This document shows, piece after piece, positions 63,450 through 64,000 of a DNA stretch of 64,000 nucleotides. Position 1 is the first letter of the stretch. The number at the start of each line of letters is the position of its first letter. A program made the translations under genes and the position numbers. This DNA comes from Cyclina sinensis (taxonomy: Eukaryota; Mollusca; Bivalvia; Venerida; Veneridae), in assembly GCA_012932295.1 (NCBI GenBank), contig JAAONU010000014.1, forward strand, positions 15,317,039 through 15,381,038, given 5' to 3'. The notes under the pieces were generated by a model. It worked only from the letters and a program-made list of their open reading frames with translations. It was not told the DNA's origin and searched no databases.

Positions 63450-64000
63450 AAATGTAAGTGACCTTGACCTTTGTCGCAGTGATCTCAATGGAGAAAATAA
63501 AGTATCATATGAAGTTTGAAGGTTTTAGGTCAAAAGGTGCTCTACTTATCAAATGGAAACAGTGTGACAGATGAACAACTGGCACTGCAAAAGAAAGAGT
63601 TCCAAAGTCTGGCTAAAATGGCACTCGAGGTATTGATCAGAGAATTATTTTATATTTAAGTTAATGTGACCTTGTCCTTTGACCTACAGACACCCAAAAT
63701 CATAGGCGTCTGTAACTCAATCATCTTATGAAGTTTGAAGACACAAGGTCAAATAGAATTCTAATTATTGAGCACAAACAAAGTTAAAGGTAATTTTGAC
63801 CTTGACTTTTGATCAGCTGACCCCAAAATCAATAGGCTTCTTCTATTCAACAAGGGCAATCATACTATTAAGTTTAAAGACACTGGGTCTAAGAGAACTC
63901 TAGTAATTGAGCGGAAATCATTTTCTTATTTTAGGCTTCTATGACCTTGACCTCTGACCAGCTGACCTAAAAATAATAGCTTCTTCTACTCAACAAGAAC
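63450..64000. repeat. Dispersed repeat of ~110-base GACCTTGACC units, running off the window
   Basis: Units with TGACCTTGACCTTTGAC, ACCCAAAATCAATAGGC, and GAAGTTTGAAGACACAAGGT recur four times. Non-coding, probably upstream of the HSPA12-type gene. Confidence 0.65.

Overview
The window looks like nuclear DNA of a marine invertebrate, most likely a bivalve mollusc. It is AT-rich, its genes are split into small exons by GT-AG introns, and much of it is dispersed and tandem repeats, including the 'ggtcaaggtca' type familiar from bivalve genomes. The gene families present (SRCR, MAM and ZP mosaics, HSPA12-type Hsp70) are also ones that are expanded in bivalves. The species call is inference. Everything recognised as a host gene lies on the minus strand.

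Gene A (about 1.5-10.9 kb) starts with a signal-peptide exon at 10930. It runs leftward through a short linker exon, a three-exon MAM domain, another linker exon and one SRCR domain, then leaves the window on the left. Its introns hold a 38-bp minisatellite (about 4.78-6.75 kb) and other repeats. From 11 to 21.6 kb there is a broken non-LTR retrotransposon, two palindromes, a 34-bp minisatellite (14.6-16.5 kb) between copies of a dispersed repeat, and several old repeat families.

Gene B (38855 down to 21953) reconstructs completely: 19 coding exons, 3045 nt, 1014 codons plus stop. It has a signal peptide, six SRCR domains with short linker exons, a four-exon ZP domain and a Thr-rich tail. The layout resembles vertebrate DMBT1 without CUB domains. 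Domain boundaries are phase-1 introns throughout, each SRCR is cut once by a phase-2 intron, and one of those introns uses a GC donor.

From 40 to 63.4 kb there are two tandem, same-strand copies of an HSPA12-type Hsp70 gene. The right copy (57455-63424) is intact: four clear exons plus a candidate tiny first exon. The left copy (about 40130-45215) is a pseudogene in which all four exons can be matched in order. Between them sits an 8.68-kb foldback element (46915-55597). It has inverted termini, a perfect 9-bp target duplication (CACCTGAGA), arms made of 49-bp tandem units in opposite orientation, and a 2.3-kb centre with no transposase that I can recognise. This is the most striking object in the window.

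Genes A and B probably encode secreted or surface recognition or matrix proteins, and the HSPA12 gene a cytosolic Hsp70-like ATPase. Nothing in the sequence ties them into one pathway; each appears to be a member of a locally duplicating family. Very long open frames at 14.5-16.3, 47.3-48.5 and 52.2-55.5 kb are by-products of stop-free tandem repeats, not genes.
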